From contig JAWKUI010000015.1 in assembly GCA_041398705.1 (NCBI GenBank), positions 10,957-74,956 on the forward strand: a DNA stretch of 64,000 bases, in the 5' to 3' direction. The notes below the pieces were generated by a model, which worked only from the letters and a program-made list of their open reading frames with translations, ran no database searches and was not told where the DNA came from. Below, piece after piece: positions 41,807-49,328 of the stretch. Origin of the DNA: NORP259 sp041398705. Its GTDB lineage: Bacteria > Planctomycetota > UBA1135 > GCA-002686595. The position numbers and the translations under genes were made by a program. Position 1 is the first letter of the stretch. Every line of letters starts with the position of its first letter.

Positions 41807-43294
41807 TCAGGGCTCGAAGGTCACCATCAGGCCATCCGAGAAGTTTGCGTTGCCGCCGAAGTCGCGGTACCAGAGCTGGAAGTTCCAAATGTCGCCGCCC
41901 GCGATGGCCGGCGCTCCCAGGGCGGGAGCCTGGTTGTCCACCGCGACCGAAACGGCGCCTGAGCCGTCGGTCTGCACGATGTCCATGCGGTAGAGCGGCG
42001 CGCCGACGCACAAGTACCCTTGGGCGACGGGCAGGTAGGCTTGGCTGCCCCCCATCAGATAGATACCGAACTGCCCCGCCGGGCAGCCGGCGGTGTGCAG
42101 GGTCAGGTCATTCGAAGCCACACTCACGCTTCCGCTCCAGCCCATGACCGCGGCCATGCCGGTGGAGTTGGGTTCCGCGAGGCAGTAGTTCACAGGTCCA
42201 CCCGTGTAGGTGCTGTCGTAGGGCAAAGCACCCATGTCCGGCAGGCTACCGTCCGGATCGGGCGTACCCGCCGGGTTGCCGGTATCGATGCAGGGCGAAC
42301 CGGCCATCAGGTGGTAGTCCCCGTTCGCCATGTCCCAGAAGAGCGGGTCGCTGTCGATGTTGCCGGCACCGGCCCAGCCGCCTTCGACCAAGCTGTAGCT
42401 CACGCTGCCCACGCCCTCGAGTTGCGGGGTCTCGTTGCCGAAGACGATGCAGTCCTCGAGCACGGCCGCGCCGTAGACCGCCGCGCCGTGCGGGGCGCCG
42501 ACTCCGAGCAGGTTGCCGCTCAGGGTGCAGTGCCGCAGGGTGACGCCCGCGTGGCCCCAGATGCCGCCCGCGTAGGCGCCGTTGTTGCCACCGCCGGCGC
42601 TGTTGCCCGCGATGATGCAGTGGTCGAATAGGGCCGTGGAGGTGGAGTGCACGAAGGCCCCACCGGCTTTCGAATAGGCCAGTACCGCGCTGTTGCCCTC
42701 GATCACGCAATCGGTGAACACCGCATTGCCGCCGATCACGTAGAGTCCTCCGCCGTCGGCGCTGGTGCAGCGGTTGCGGCGGATGGTGCAGCGGGTCATC
42801 GTCGGGTGACCATAGACGCCACCGCCGTGGTTGAGCGAACTGACGTTGTCCTCGATGATGCAGTCGGTCATCGTCGGGCTGCCGCTGACACCGGCGCCGG
42901 CGCGACCGTAGTTCTGGCGGATGACGCAATCGATCAGGGTCGGGGTGCCGTTGGTGACCACGCCGCCGGCGGTGTAGGGCATGGATCCGCGGGTGATCGT
43001 CAACCCGCGCAGGATCGTCTGCGGACCTTCCGCGTTCAGCATGGTGACGGCGCGGCCTGCAAGTTCGGCGTCGATGATCGTCACGCCGGGGCCGCCGACG
43101 CCTTGGATCTCGATCGCCTTGCCGAGCAGGTCGATGCCGCCGAGGTAGGTGCCGGGAGCCACGAGGAGGCGGTCCCCCGGGCTGGCGGATTGGATGGCGG
43201 CTTGAATGCTCTGGCCGGCGGAAACGGGGATATCGGTGGCCCAGGCAGCAGAAACGAGCGAAGCCAGGCAGGCGGGCAGGATCAGGGGTTTCAT
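41807..43294 (-). CDS. Secreted right-handed beta-helix protein with the shared C-terminal domain
   Basis: A 495-aa protein with a signal peptide (MKPLILPACLASLVSAAWA) and one of the few clear Shine-Dalgarno sequences here (GAGGAGG, 5 nt before the ATG). Residues 22-335 are a Nos-type/parallel beta-helix opening IPVSAGQSIQAAIQSASPGD and LLVAPGTYLGGIDLLGKAI, with coils TLIDCVIRQN, TMTDCIIEDN, TMTRCTIRRN and VFTDCVIEGN, and GSPCIDTGNPAGTPDPDGS. The end is the shared domain: CLAEPNSTGM, GYLCVGAPLYRM, GDIWNFQLWYRD, ANFSDGLMVTFEP. It is the shortest beta-helix of the set. Confidence 0.88.
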   Translation of the reverse strand: MKPLILPACLASLVSAAWATDIPVSAGQSIQAAIQSASPGDRLLVAPGTYLGGIDLLGKAIEIQGVGGPGVTIIDAELAGRAVTMLNAEGPQTILRGLTITRGSMPYTAGGVVTNGTPTLIDCVIRQNYGRAGAGVSGSPTMTDCIIEDNVSSLNHGGGVYGHPTMTRCTIRRNRCTSADGGGLYVIGGNAVFTDCVIEGNSAVLAYSKAGGAFVHSTSTALFDHCIIAGNSAGGGNNGAYAGGIWGHAGVTLRHCTLSGNLLGVGAPHGAAVYGAAVLEDCIVFGNETPQLEGVGSVSYSLVEGGWAGAGNIDSDPLFWDMANGDYHLMAGSPCIDTGNPAGTPDPDGSLPDMGALPYDSTYTGGPVNYCLAEPNSTGMAAVMGWSGSVSVASNDLTLHTAGCPAGQFGIYLMGGSQAYLPVAQGYLCVGAPLYRMDIVQTDGSGAVSVAVDNQAPALGAPAIAGGDIWNFQLWYRDFGGNANFSDGLMVTFEP

Positions 43295-43474
43295 GGTTCC
43301 TCCTCAGGTGGGCGCCGCCCGGACAGCGGGCGGTCTCAAGGCGAGTTTGCCGACCGCCGCGCCGACTGCTGGCTGGATTACATGCTTGTAGAGCGAATGA
43401 CCAAACGGTCATGGCGGGCTCCGGAGCGCGGGAAACGGCCGCAAGGGACCTTGAGAGTCCGTCTCAGCGCAAGC

Positions 43475-43519
43475 ACGGACGCCAGCCGCACGGACGCCAG
43501 CCGCACGGACGCCAGCCGC
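43475..43519 (+). repeat. Three perfect copies of a 15-bp unit
   Basis: ACGGACGCCAGCCGC is repeated three times without a mismatch, and a fourth copy begins ACNC. It lies in the 469-bp gap 43295-43763. Both long frames that cross it (HGRQP and RLASV repeats) lack a start signal and family likeness, so I treat it as non-coding. Confidence 0.85.
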
Positions 43520-43706
43520 ACCCAACACCAACCGGTAGCCAAGAAAGCAGCTGCACCCACGGCATCCACGCCGTGCACAGCACCTACCGAAACACGGGAA
43601 CCGCGGCCCCCACCACTCCCCAGCCTCCACCCACCCTACGAACCGGGCGAATCCCCGAATCTACGGCACGCACCAGGTCCACCGTCCCCGAGGACATCCC
43701 ACAACG

Positions 43707-43737
43707 CCGCGGGGGCGCCGATTGGACGCCCCCGCGG
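43707..43737 (-). terminator. Terminator hairpin after the M28 peptidase gene
   Basis: An 11-bp perfect stem CCGCGGGGGCG (43707-43717 with 43727-43737) and a 9-nt loop begins 27 nt after the peptidase stop. There is no T-run. The remaining gap up to 43294 holds the 15-bp repeats and no gene. Confidence 0.6.
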
Positions 43738-43763
43738 ATACCTGTGGATCTTAGACGGACGCC

Positions 43764-45695
43764 TCAGCGACCCTCGAGGGTGGCCTTCAGCTCCACCGGC
43801 TTGCCGCCGCGCATCACGACGAAAGAAACCTCGTCACCGGGCTTCGCGCCGGACAACAAGGTGACCCATTCCATGCGCGAGGTGACCTCCTTGCCATCCC
43901 ACTTCACCAGCAGATCCCCGGCGAGCACGCCCGCGGTCGCAGCGGTGCCGTCCTCCACCACTTCGGTGATGGTTACGCCTTGTTGGCCTTCGGGCGCCTC
44001 CCCCATCTGCACGCCGAAACGCACGCGGTTGCGCGCTTGGCGGGTGCGGGGTTTGGGCTCTTGGAACGCCAGCGGCGCTTCGACGCGCGCAGCGGCAAAT
44101 GCCAGATCGTGAACGAAGTGCGTGGCGTGCACCGCGTCCACCGGCCGGATCAGGTCGGCGGTGTCGCGCGGGGTGTGGTAGTCGTCGTGGATGCCGTCCA
44201 TGCTGACAAACGCGGCAGGCACGCGCGCCTGCACGAAAGCCCAGTGGTCCGAAGCCGCCTGGGTGTTCTCCTCCAGCACGAGTTCGAGCGGGTTGTTCGC
44301 CTTCAGGGGTTCGATCAGTTCGGCCATGCCCAAACCCGAGCCCAGGCCCGAGATGTTCAGCCGGTGCTTCTCGAGGCGCCCGATCATGTCGAAGTTGATC
44401 ATGAGCGCGATCTTGTCGAGCGGTACCGTGGGGTTACGCGTGTAGTGCTGCGCTCCGTTGAGGCCCGATTCCTCGGCGCTGAACGGCATGAACAGGATCG
44501 AGCGGGCGGATTCGCCCTCGGGCAGTGCCGCGTAGGCCTGGCCGAGGCTCTCGGCCAGCAGGATCAACGCAGAACAACCCGAGGCGTTGTCGTCGGCACC
44601 GGGGTGCACAAGCTTGCCGCTGTTCTCGCGGTCGCGGGAACCGAAACCGCCGTAGCCGAGGTGGTCGAGGTGCCCTCCGATCACGACGTACTCACCCGCG
44701 AGCGCGCCCTTGCCCGGCAGCAGTCCGATCAGGTTCTCGGCGATCACGCCGCGGTAGTCCCCGGTGCAGCGCACGTGCACCTGCTTGCCGAGATCGCGCA
44801 CGACCCCCGCCGCGTTCGCGGCCGCGGTCAGCTCCTCGAGCTTGTGTTCCTCCCCGAGCCACTGCGCGACGACATCGGCGTGCACCTGCATCACCGGCAG
44901 CTTGGTTTGGTTGTTGGTCCAAGAAGACACGTCGACTAGGTTCTTCGCGCGCGAATCCCGGGCTCCGGGCGGGCTGACGACCAGCACCGCCGCCGCACCG
45001 CGCTGGGCCACCGCGCTGAGTTTCGGGCCGAGCCCGGCCCGGGCGCTCCAGGAGCGACCGGTGAAGGCGCTGCGCCCCTCGTCGTTCATGGGCTCGAAGC
45101 GCAGCATCAGCACCACTTTGCCGGTCAGATCGCACTCGGCGGGGAAACCCTGGTACGGCACGTCTTCGGTGCCTTCTTCGATCGCGTACCCGACGAAACA
45201 CAATTCCCCGGTGACGTCGCCGAAACCGCCCCAACCGGGCACGCTGTAGTCCTTCTCGCGTTCGAGCACCTTGCCCCCCGGTCCCTCCAGCGCGACCTCC
45301 TGCAGTTGGAAGGTCCCAGCGAGCTCGAAGGGCTGACGCCAGGAATCCTCGGCGCCGTCCTTGCCGGGCACGCCGGGCTTCAAGCCCGCCGCTTCGAACC
45401 AGTATTGAACGTAGTCCTTCGCGATCTCCATGCCCTGGGTGCCGGGCAAGCGTCCTTGCAGGAAGGGATCCGCGAGGAAGTTCACGTGGCTCATGTAGCG
45501 GCGCACCTCGGCGGGCGGCGCCTGCAGATCGTCGACCGGCGCGTTTGCCGGTTCGAGCGACACCGCCGGAACCTGGGCCGCAGCCGCGGGCAACAGCGCC
45601 AGGGCGGCGGCAATCGTCAGCGCGCCGGGCAGGGAGGAAAGCAGGAATCGACCGTGGGCCGCCAGGGGCGTGCCGGAGTGGGCAAGGCTTTGCAT
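43764..45695 (-). CDS. M28 family zinc peptidase with PA and PDZ domains, exported
   Basis: A 643-aa protein. A signal segment (ALTIAAALALLPAAAAQ, residues 25-42) precedes a protease-associated (PA) domain (residues 145-290; GKVVLMLRFEPMNDEGRSAF, GAAAVLVVSPPGARD). The M28 catalytic part has all five metal ligands: GGHLDHLG, PGADDNASG, FSAEESG, MINFDMIGR and GIHDDYHTPRD. A C-terminal PDZ domain (VRFGVQMGEAPEGQQGVTI, GTAATAGVLAGDLLVKWDG) follows. The architecture matches bacterial and planctomycete aminopeptidases of the M28-PDZ type. Its TAGACT box lies 6 nt before the ATG. Confidence 0.94.
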   Translation of the reverse strand: MQSLAHSGTPLAAHGRFLLSSLPGALTIAAALALLPAAAAQVPAVSLEPANAPVDDLQAPPAEVRRYMSHVNFLADPFLQGRLPGTQGMEIAKDYVQYWFEAAGLKPGVPGKDGAEDSWRQPFELAGTFQLQEVALEGPGGKVLEREKDYSVPGWGGFGDVTGELCFVGYAIEEGTEDVPYQGFPAECDLTGKVVLMLRFEPMNDEGRSAFTGRSWSARAGLGPKLSAVAQRGAAAVLVVSPPGARDSRAKNLVDVSSWTNNQTKLPVMQVHADVVAQWLGEEHKLEELTAAANAAGVVRDLGKQVHVRCTGDYRGVIAENLIGLLPGKGALAGEYVVIGGHLDHLGYGGFGSRDRENSGKLVHPGADDNASGCSALILLAESLGQAYAALPEGESARSILFMPFSAEESGLNGAQHYTRNPTVPLDKIALMINFDMIGRLEKHRLNISGLGSGLGMAELIEPLKANNPLELVLEENTQAASDHWAFVQARVPAAFVSMDGIHDDYHTPRDTADLIRPVDAVHATHFVHDLAFAAARVEAPLAFQEPKPRTRQARNRVRFGVQMGEAPEGQQGVTITEVVEDGTAATAGVLAGDLLVKWDGKEVTSRMEWVTLLSGAKPGDEVSFVVMRGGKPVELKATLEGR

Positions 45696-45701
45696 CGCAC
45701 C

Positions 45702-45707
45702 AGTCTA
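45702..45707 (-). promoter_or_regulatory. Candidate -10 box (TAGACT) for the M28 peptidase
   Basis: TAGACT followed by GGTGCG and the ATG at 45695. The 6-nt gap predicts a leaderless message. Confidence 0.45.
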
Positions 45708-45911
45708 GGTTCCCGTCCGCCACGTGCGCCGGGCATGCATGGGTTTTACAGCCGGGGTGGAGCGGCGCGCCGGCGGGTCGCCGGGCCGTGGGTGGATCGC
45801 GCCTGGGGTCTTGGACACGGGTCCGCTCGCCCGGGACCCGGCCCGCGCGCGGCGGCCCCAGTGGCCCCGCCCCCGGCGGGTCCGGCGCTGGTGGCGGGTC
45901 GGGCCGGAACC

Positions 45912-45917
45912 TACACT
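45912..45917 (+). promoter_or_regulatory. Candidate -10 box (TACACT) for the ABC exporter operon
   Basis: TACACT followed by GCCCCC and the ATG at 45924, the third identical TACACT in this position within the window. Confidence 0.45.
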
Positions 45918-45923
45918 GCCCCC

Positions 45924-47198
45924 ATGCGCGTGTGGCTCTGGCTCTGCCTGTTCCTGCTCACCTCCGCCGGCCTGACCGCCGGCGAACGGCACCCGATGGA
46001 CGGGCCCGATGCGGAGCTGCGGGTGATGCACGGCAGCAATGCCGTGACCCTGGCGGTGCGGGTCAACCTCGCTTGGCTCGACGAGCACTTTGACGTGCCG
46101 CGCGAGGTGCCGGACACCGTGGCGGCGGAAGAGCGCGCGGCGCTCGAAGAGGAGCTGACCGCGTGGTTGCAGGAGCACCAGGTGCTGACCGGGGAAGGTT
46201 TGCCCGCGGCGGCGAGCGGCATCGTGGGAACCTGGTCCGAAGCCGACCCGGAACGGGTGCCCTACTTCCCCCGCGCCGGCGCCCGCGCCCTGACCTTCCT
46301 CGACCTGCGCCTCACCTGGTCCGTGCCCGCGGGCCTCGATGCGCTGCAACTCGCCTGGCCCAGCTTCCCCATCGATCCCGTGCTCGCGGGTCCGGGAAGT
46401 TCGCCGCGCACCAAGGTCAAAGCCGTGCTGCTGACCGGCGCAGAGGAGCGGGTCGTCGAACTCACCGAAGACGCGCCCGAGTATCGTTGGCGGTTGCCCC
46501 AGCAGAGCGGTAGCGATCACCTGTTGCCCCTGCCCGCCGCGCCGGTCGCGGGATCGGGGATCCTGCGCACCCGCGCGATGATCGCCCTCGGCGCGATCAC
46601 CGCCTTGTTCGTATTCATTGCGCGGCGCTTGCCCAAACGCGGCGCCTTGGCGGGGCTGGCGTTGCTGCCGCTCGCCTGGTTCGGCGTCTTGCGAATGCCG
46701 CGCGCCACGGTCGTTCCCCCGGAGACCCAGCTCGAGGTGTTTGGCGTGCTGCACGCGAATCTCTACCGCGCCTTCGACTTCCACGAGGCCGAAGCGGTCT
46801 ACGATGCGCTCGAGGCGAGCACCCAGGGCGAACTGCTGCGGCGGCTGTACGGGGAGATCCACGACAGCCTCGTGCTCGAGGAGGAAGACGGGCTCCTGTG
46901 CCGGGTCGAAGCGGTGACCCCCTTCGACACGGTACTCGAAGCGCCTTCCGCGGATTCCCCGCCCGGCACCTTCGGCGTGTTGGCCCATTGGCGCGTCGAC
47001 GGCGTCCTGCACCACTGGGGCCATAGCCACCACCGCCGCCAGGAATTGCGTGCGCACTTCGACGTCGCGCCCCTGGCGGAGGGTTGGCGCCTGGTTGGCA
47101 GCCGCATCCTGGAATCCAAACGCGTGCCCGTGGCGGAACCCGCTCCGGCGAATCCCACTCCGGCCGCCGGCAACCTCCCAGAGGACGAAGTCTGGTGA
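45924..47198 (+). CDS. Membrane protein of unknown family, first gene of an ABC exporter operon
   Basis: A 424-aa protein. A signal peptide (RVWLWLCLFLLTSAGLTAG) is followed by an outer domain of about 195 residues (AVTLAVRVNLAWLDEHFDVP, LTFLDLRLTWSVPAGLDAL), two membrane helices (about residues 214-232 and 237-254), and a C-terminal domain rich in acidic and His residues (HEAEAVYDALEASTQGELL, HHWGHSHHRRQELRAHF). I do not recognise a family. Its stop overlaps the GTG start of an ABC ATPase (GTGA), so it probably supplies or receives the substrate of the exporter, perhaps a lipoprotein or metal-related ligand given the HHWGHSHHRR stretch. That last idea is only suggestive. Confidence 0.75.
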   Translation: MRVWLWLCLFLLTSAGLTAGERHPMDGPDAELRVMHGSNAVTLAVRVNLAWLDEHFDVPREVPDTVAAEERAALEEELTAWLQEHQVLTGEGLPAAASGIVGTWSEADPERVPYFPRAGARALTFLDLRLTWSVPAGLDALQLAWPSFPIDPVLAGPGSSPRTKVKAVLLTGAEERVVELTEDAPEYRWRLPQQSGSDHLLPLPAAPVAGSGILRTRAMIALGAITALFVFIARRLPKRGALAGLALLPLAWFGVLRMPRATVVPPETQLEVFGVLHANLYRAFDFHEAEAVYDALEASTQGELLRRLYGEIHDSLVLEEEDGLLCRVEAVTPFDTVLEAPSADSPPGTFGVLAHWRVDGVLHHWGHSHHRRQELRAHFDVAPLAEGWRLVGSRILESKRVPVAEPAPANPTPAAGNLPEDEVW

Positions 47199-47866
47199 GC
47201 GCGCCCCTGTGCGAAGTGCGCGGCCTTGAGCACCGGTACGGCCCGGGTTGCCAATGGGCCATCGATTCCCTGCGGGTGATGCCTGGGCAGGCCATCGCCC
47301 TGACTGGGGCGAGCGGCAGCGGCAAGACAACCCTGCTCGAATGGCTCGCCGGTTTGAACCATCCCCAGCGCGGCGACGTGGATTTCGAGGGCGAGCCCTG
47401 GCGAGCTTTATCGCCGGCCGTGCGCCAGCGCCGGCGGCTCGAAACGATCGGGCTCGTGTTCCAGGACAATGCCCTGCTACAGGCGTTGACCGTTGAGGAG
47501 AACATCCTGTTGCCCCTACGGCTGCTCGACCGGGCCTTGGCCCCCGCGCGCCGCGAACTGGAGCCGCAGATGCGGCGCGCGGGCATCGCGCACCTCGCCG
47601 GTCGGCGGCTCGCGGGGTTGAGCCAAGGCGAACAGCAGCGGGCGGGGGTGCTGCGCGCTTTGCAACACAAGCCGCGACTGATCCTGGCGGACGAACCTAC
47701 GGCCAGCCTCGACGCGGAGAGTGCCGCGCGCATCGTGGACCTCCTGTTCGACGCTCGCGAACGTTTCGGCGCGGCGCTGGTCTGCGTGAGCCATGATCCG
47801 CGGGTGCTCGAACGCTTCGATACGCGTTGGTCGATGGAGGACTTCCGCGTGGAGGCCCAGCCGTGA
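47195..47866 (+). CDS. LolD/MacB-type ABC transporter ATPase
   Basis: A 223-aa ATPase starting at a GTG that overlaps the upstream stop. Walker A is GASGSGKTTLLEWLAG, the Q-loop IGLVFQDNALLQALTVEENI is of the LolD/MacB type, and Walker B is LILADEPTASLDAE with the switch His in VSHDPRVLERF. The signature reads LSQGEQQRAG instead of LSGGQ. The change of the second Gly to Gln is uncommon, though the Ser and the following Gly are kept, so ATP hydrolysis should be possible. It overlaps the permease gene start by GTGA. The two make an FtsX/LolCE-type exporter. Confidence 0.9.
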   Translation: MSAPLCEVRGLEHRYGPGCQWAIDSLRVMPGQAIALTGASGSGKTTLLEWLAGLNHPQRGDVDFEGEPWRALSPAVRQRRRLETIGLVFQDNALLQALTVEENILLPLRLLDRALAPARRELEPQMRRAGIAHLAGRRLAGLSQGEQQRAGVLRALQHKPRLILADEPTASLDAESAARIVDLLFDARERFGAALVCVSHDPRVLERFDTRWSMEDFRVEAQP

Positions 47867-49032
47867 AGGCGACCCTCTGGCTCGCCTGGCAGCACCTGCG
47901 TTTCCATCGCTGGCGCAACCTGCTTTTGGTCTCGTGCCTGGCCCTGGTGGCGTTTCTGCCTTGGCTCGGCCGCGGACTTCTCGCGCGATACCAACGGGAT
48001 CTGAACGACCGCGCCAGCCGCATTCCTCTGCTCGTTGGAGAACCCGGCGACGAGTTCGGCTTGTGCCTCGGCGCCCTGTTCTTCAAGGGCCGCGACTGGC
48101 GTCCTATGGACTTCGGCGAAGTCGCCGCGTGGAACGAACCGGGCCGCGTGCTGGCCGTGCCCTTGGTTCTCGGGCACAAGGCCGCGAGCCTGGAGCTCGT
48201 GGGCACGAGCCTTGAGTACTTCAGCCAACTCGGCCTGGTTTGCCGCGAAGGCCGCCTGCCCGTGCGCCCGGGTGAGGTCGTCGTGGGCGCTGAAGCCGCG
48301 CGCCGCAATCAATGGACCGTCGGCAGCACCCTGCGCTCGGATCCCCCCGCCGGTTTCGGCCTGCAGGGCCACGGCAGCCAGGCCCTGACGGTCACGGGCG
48401 TGCTCGAACTCAGCCATGGACCCGATGACCGCGTCCTGTTCACGGGTTTGGCGACCGGCTGGTGGATCGATGGACTGCTGCATGGCCATGACGAGGCCAC
48501 GCGCCTCGCGAACGACGATCCCGCCCAAGTGCTTGCCCGCACCGAGGGTTCGCTGATGCTGGCGCCCACGGTGGTGCCCGATCAGGAGCAGGCGACGCCG
48601 TCGCGGCTGCATCTGCACGCCAGCGAAGCCGAACTGCCGATCTCATGCCTGCTCGTCTGGCCGCGGGATGAGAAGCAACGCACCTTAATCGAAGCCGATG
48701 CCCGGCACGCGAGCCGGCTCGCGGTCTTGCGGCCCGCGGAGGTCATCGCGGATCTTTTGCAGGAAGCCCTGCGGTTCAAGGGATTGATCGACCGGCTGGT
48801 TTGGGTGCTTGGGCTCGGGATGGTGGCGTTGTTCGTGCATATCTTGTATCTGCAGGCGCGGCTGCGGGCCGCGGAGTTGCGGACTTTGGAGCGGCTGGGC
48901 GCCCCGCCGGGTTTCCGGGCGCGGTTGCAGGGGTTCGAGGGAGTGGCGCTGGGGGGATTGGCGGTGGTGCTTGGCGTTGTGGCGGCGGAAATGTGTTTGC
49001 GATGGTTGCCGGATTTGGTGCATGTGCTCTAG
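47863..49032 (+). CDS. FtsX-type ABC permease, apparently shortened
   Basis: A 389-aa protein from a GTG overlapping the ATPase stop. One helix near residues 15-35 (RNLLLVSCLALVAFLPWLG), a large outer domain of about 270 residues, a helix at about 306-330 (VWVLGLGMVALFVHILYLQ) and another at about 362-382 (VALGGLAVVLGVVAAEMCL) are present. FtsX/MacB permeases have three helices after the outer domain; the fourth of the family (last) is absent here and the protein ends DLVHVL 2 bp before a long palindrome. A 15-mer found in the palindrome arm (CGGCGGAAATGTGTT) also lies in the last codons. A truncated C-terminus is likely; function may still be retained. Confidence 0.8.
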   Translation: MKATLWLAWQHLRFHRWRNLLLVSCLALVAFLPWLGRGLLARYQRDLNDRASRIPLLVGEPGDEFGLCLGALFFKGRDWRPMDFGEVAAWNEPGRVLAVPLVLGHKAASLELVGTSLEYFSQLGLVCREGRLPVRPGEVVVGAEAARRNQWTVGSTLRSDPPAGFGLQGHGSQALTVTGVLELSHGPDDRVLFTGLATGWWIDGLLHGHDEATRLANDDPAQVLARTEGSLMLAPTVVPDQEQATPSRLHLHASEAELPISCLLVWPRDEKQRTLIEADARHASRLAVLRPAEVIADLLQEALRFKGLIDRLVWVLGLGMVALFVHILYLQARLRAAELRTLERLGAPPGFRARLQGFEGVALGGLAVVLGVVAAEMCLRWLPDLVHVL

Positions 49033-49034
49033 CC

Positions 49035-49165
49035 CGGCGGAAATGTGTTACGTACGGAAGCGGGTTTAAGTTGTCACGTTATTCGACCTCCACGCTGCCT
49101 GCGGCAGCGTGGGAGGTCATAACGGGACAGCTAAACCCGCTTCCGTACGTAACGCATTTCCGCCG
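49035..49165. repeat. Long palindromic element, copy 1
   Basis: A 131-bp near-perfect inverted repeat. The outer arms (49035-49068 and 49132-49165) are 34 bp with a single G-T mismatch. The inner part (GACCTCCACGCTGCC against its complement) pairs again with few bulges, around a TGC loop. It starts 2 bp after the FtsX stop. Its arms align with those of copy 2. Confidence 0.85.
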
Positions 49166-49180
49166 CTGCCCAGGGCCGTG

Positions 49181-49291
49181 GGGAATACCGTTACATACCG
49201 AACCAGGTTCGATCAGTCCCACAATTCGCGGGCGTGCGCAGCACGCCGCGTGTGGGACTGATCGAGCCTGGTTGGTGTAACGGCTATTCCC
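49181..49291. repeat. Long palindromic element, copy 2
   Basis: A 111-bp imperfect inverted repeat, with arms GGGAATACCGTTACATACCG and CGGCTATTCCC at its ends pairing with small bulges, and an inner CGCGGGCGTGC/GCACGCCGCG stem. GTTACNTACNGAANCNGGTT is shared with copy 1, so both belong to one repeat family. It ends 38 bp before the metal-binding lipoprotein gene and lies upstream of its TACCAT box. Confidence 0.8.
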
Positions 49292-49313
49292 ACGCAGCGC
49301 GCCCAAAACCCGC

Positions 49314-49319
49314 TACCAT
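49314..49319 (+). promoter_or_regulatory. Candidate -10 box (TACCAT) for the metal-binding lipoprotein gene
   Basis: TACCAT preceded by CGC lies 9 nt before the ATG at 49329. If used, the message begins after both palindromes, which would then act upstream as DNA or as the end of the previous transcript. Confidence 0.35.
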
Positions 49320-49328
49320 ACGCCCACT

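Noticed and set aside
43475..43519. Possible small CRISPR array
   Set aside because: The copies are directly adjacent with no spacers and no cas genes are present.
43411..44112. Frame with HGRQP repeats read as a repeat protein
   Set aside because: The repeats are the 15-bp tandem units read through; the frame then runs antisense into the M28 peptidase and has no start signal.
49035..49165. Zur-type operator in the palindrome arms (GGAAATGTGTTAC and GTAACGCATTTCC)
   Set aside because: The halves resemble a Zur site but are about 105 bp apart, and the second palindrome copy keeps the same layout with other bases. Treated as part of a repeat element.
49035..49291. Intrinsic terminators
   Set aside because: The stems are about 50-60 bp, far longer than terminators, with no T-run, and the two are sequence-related copies.
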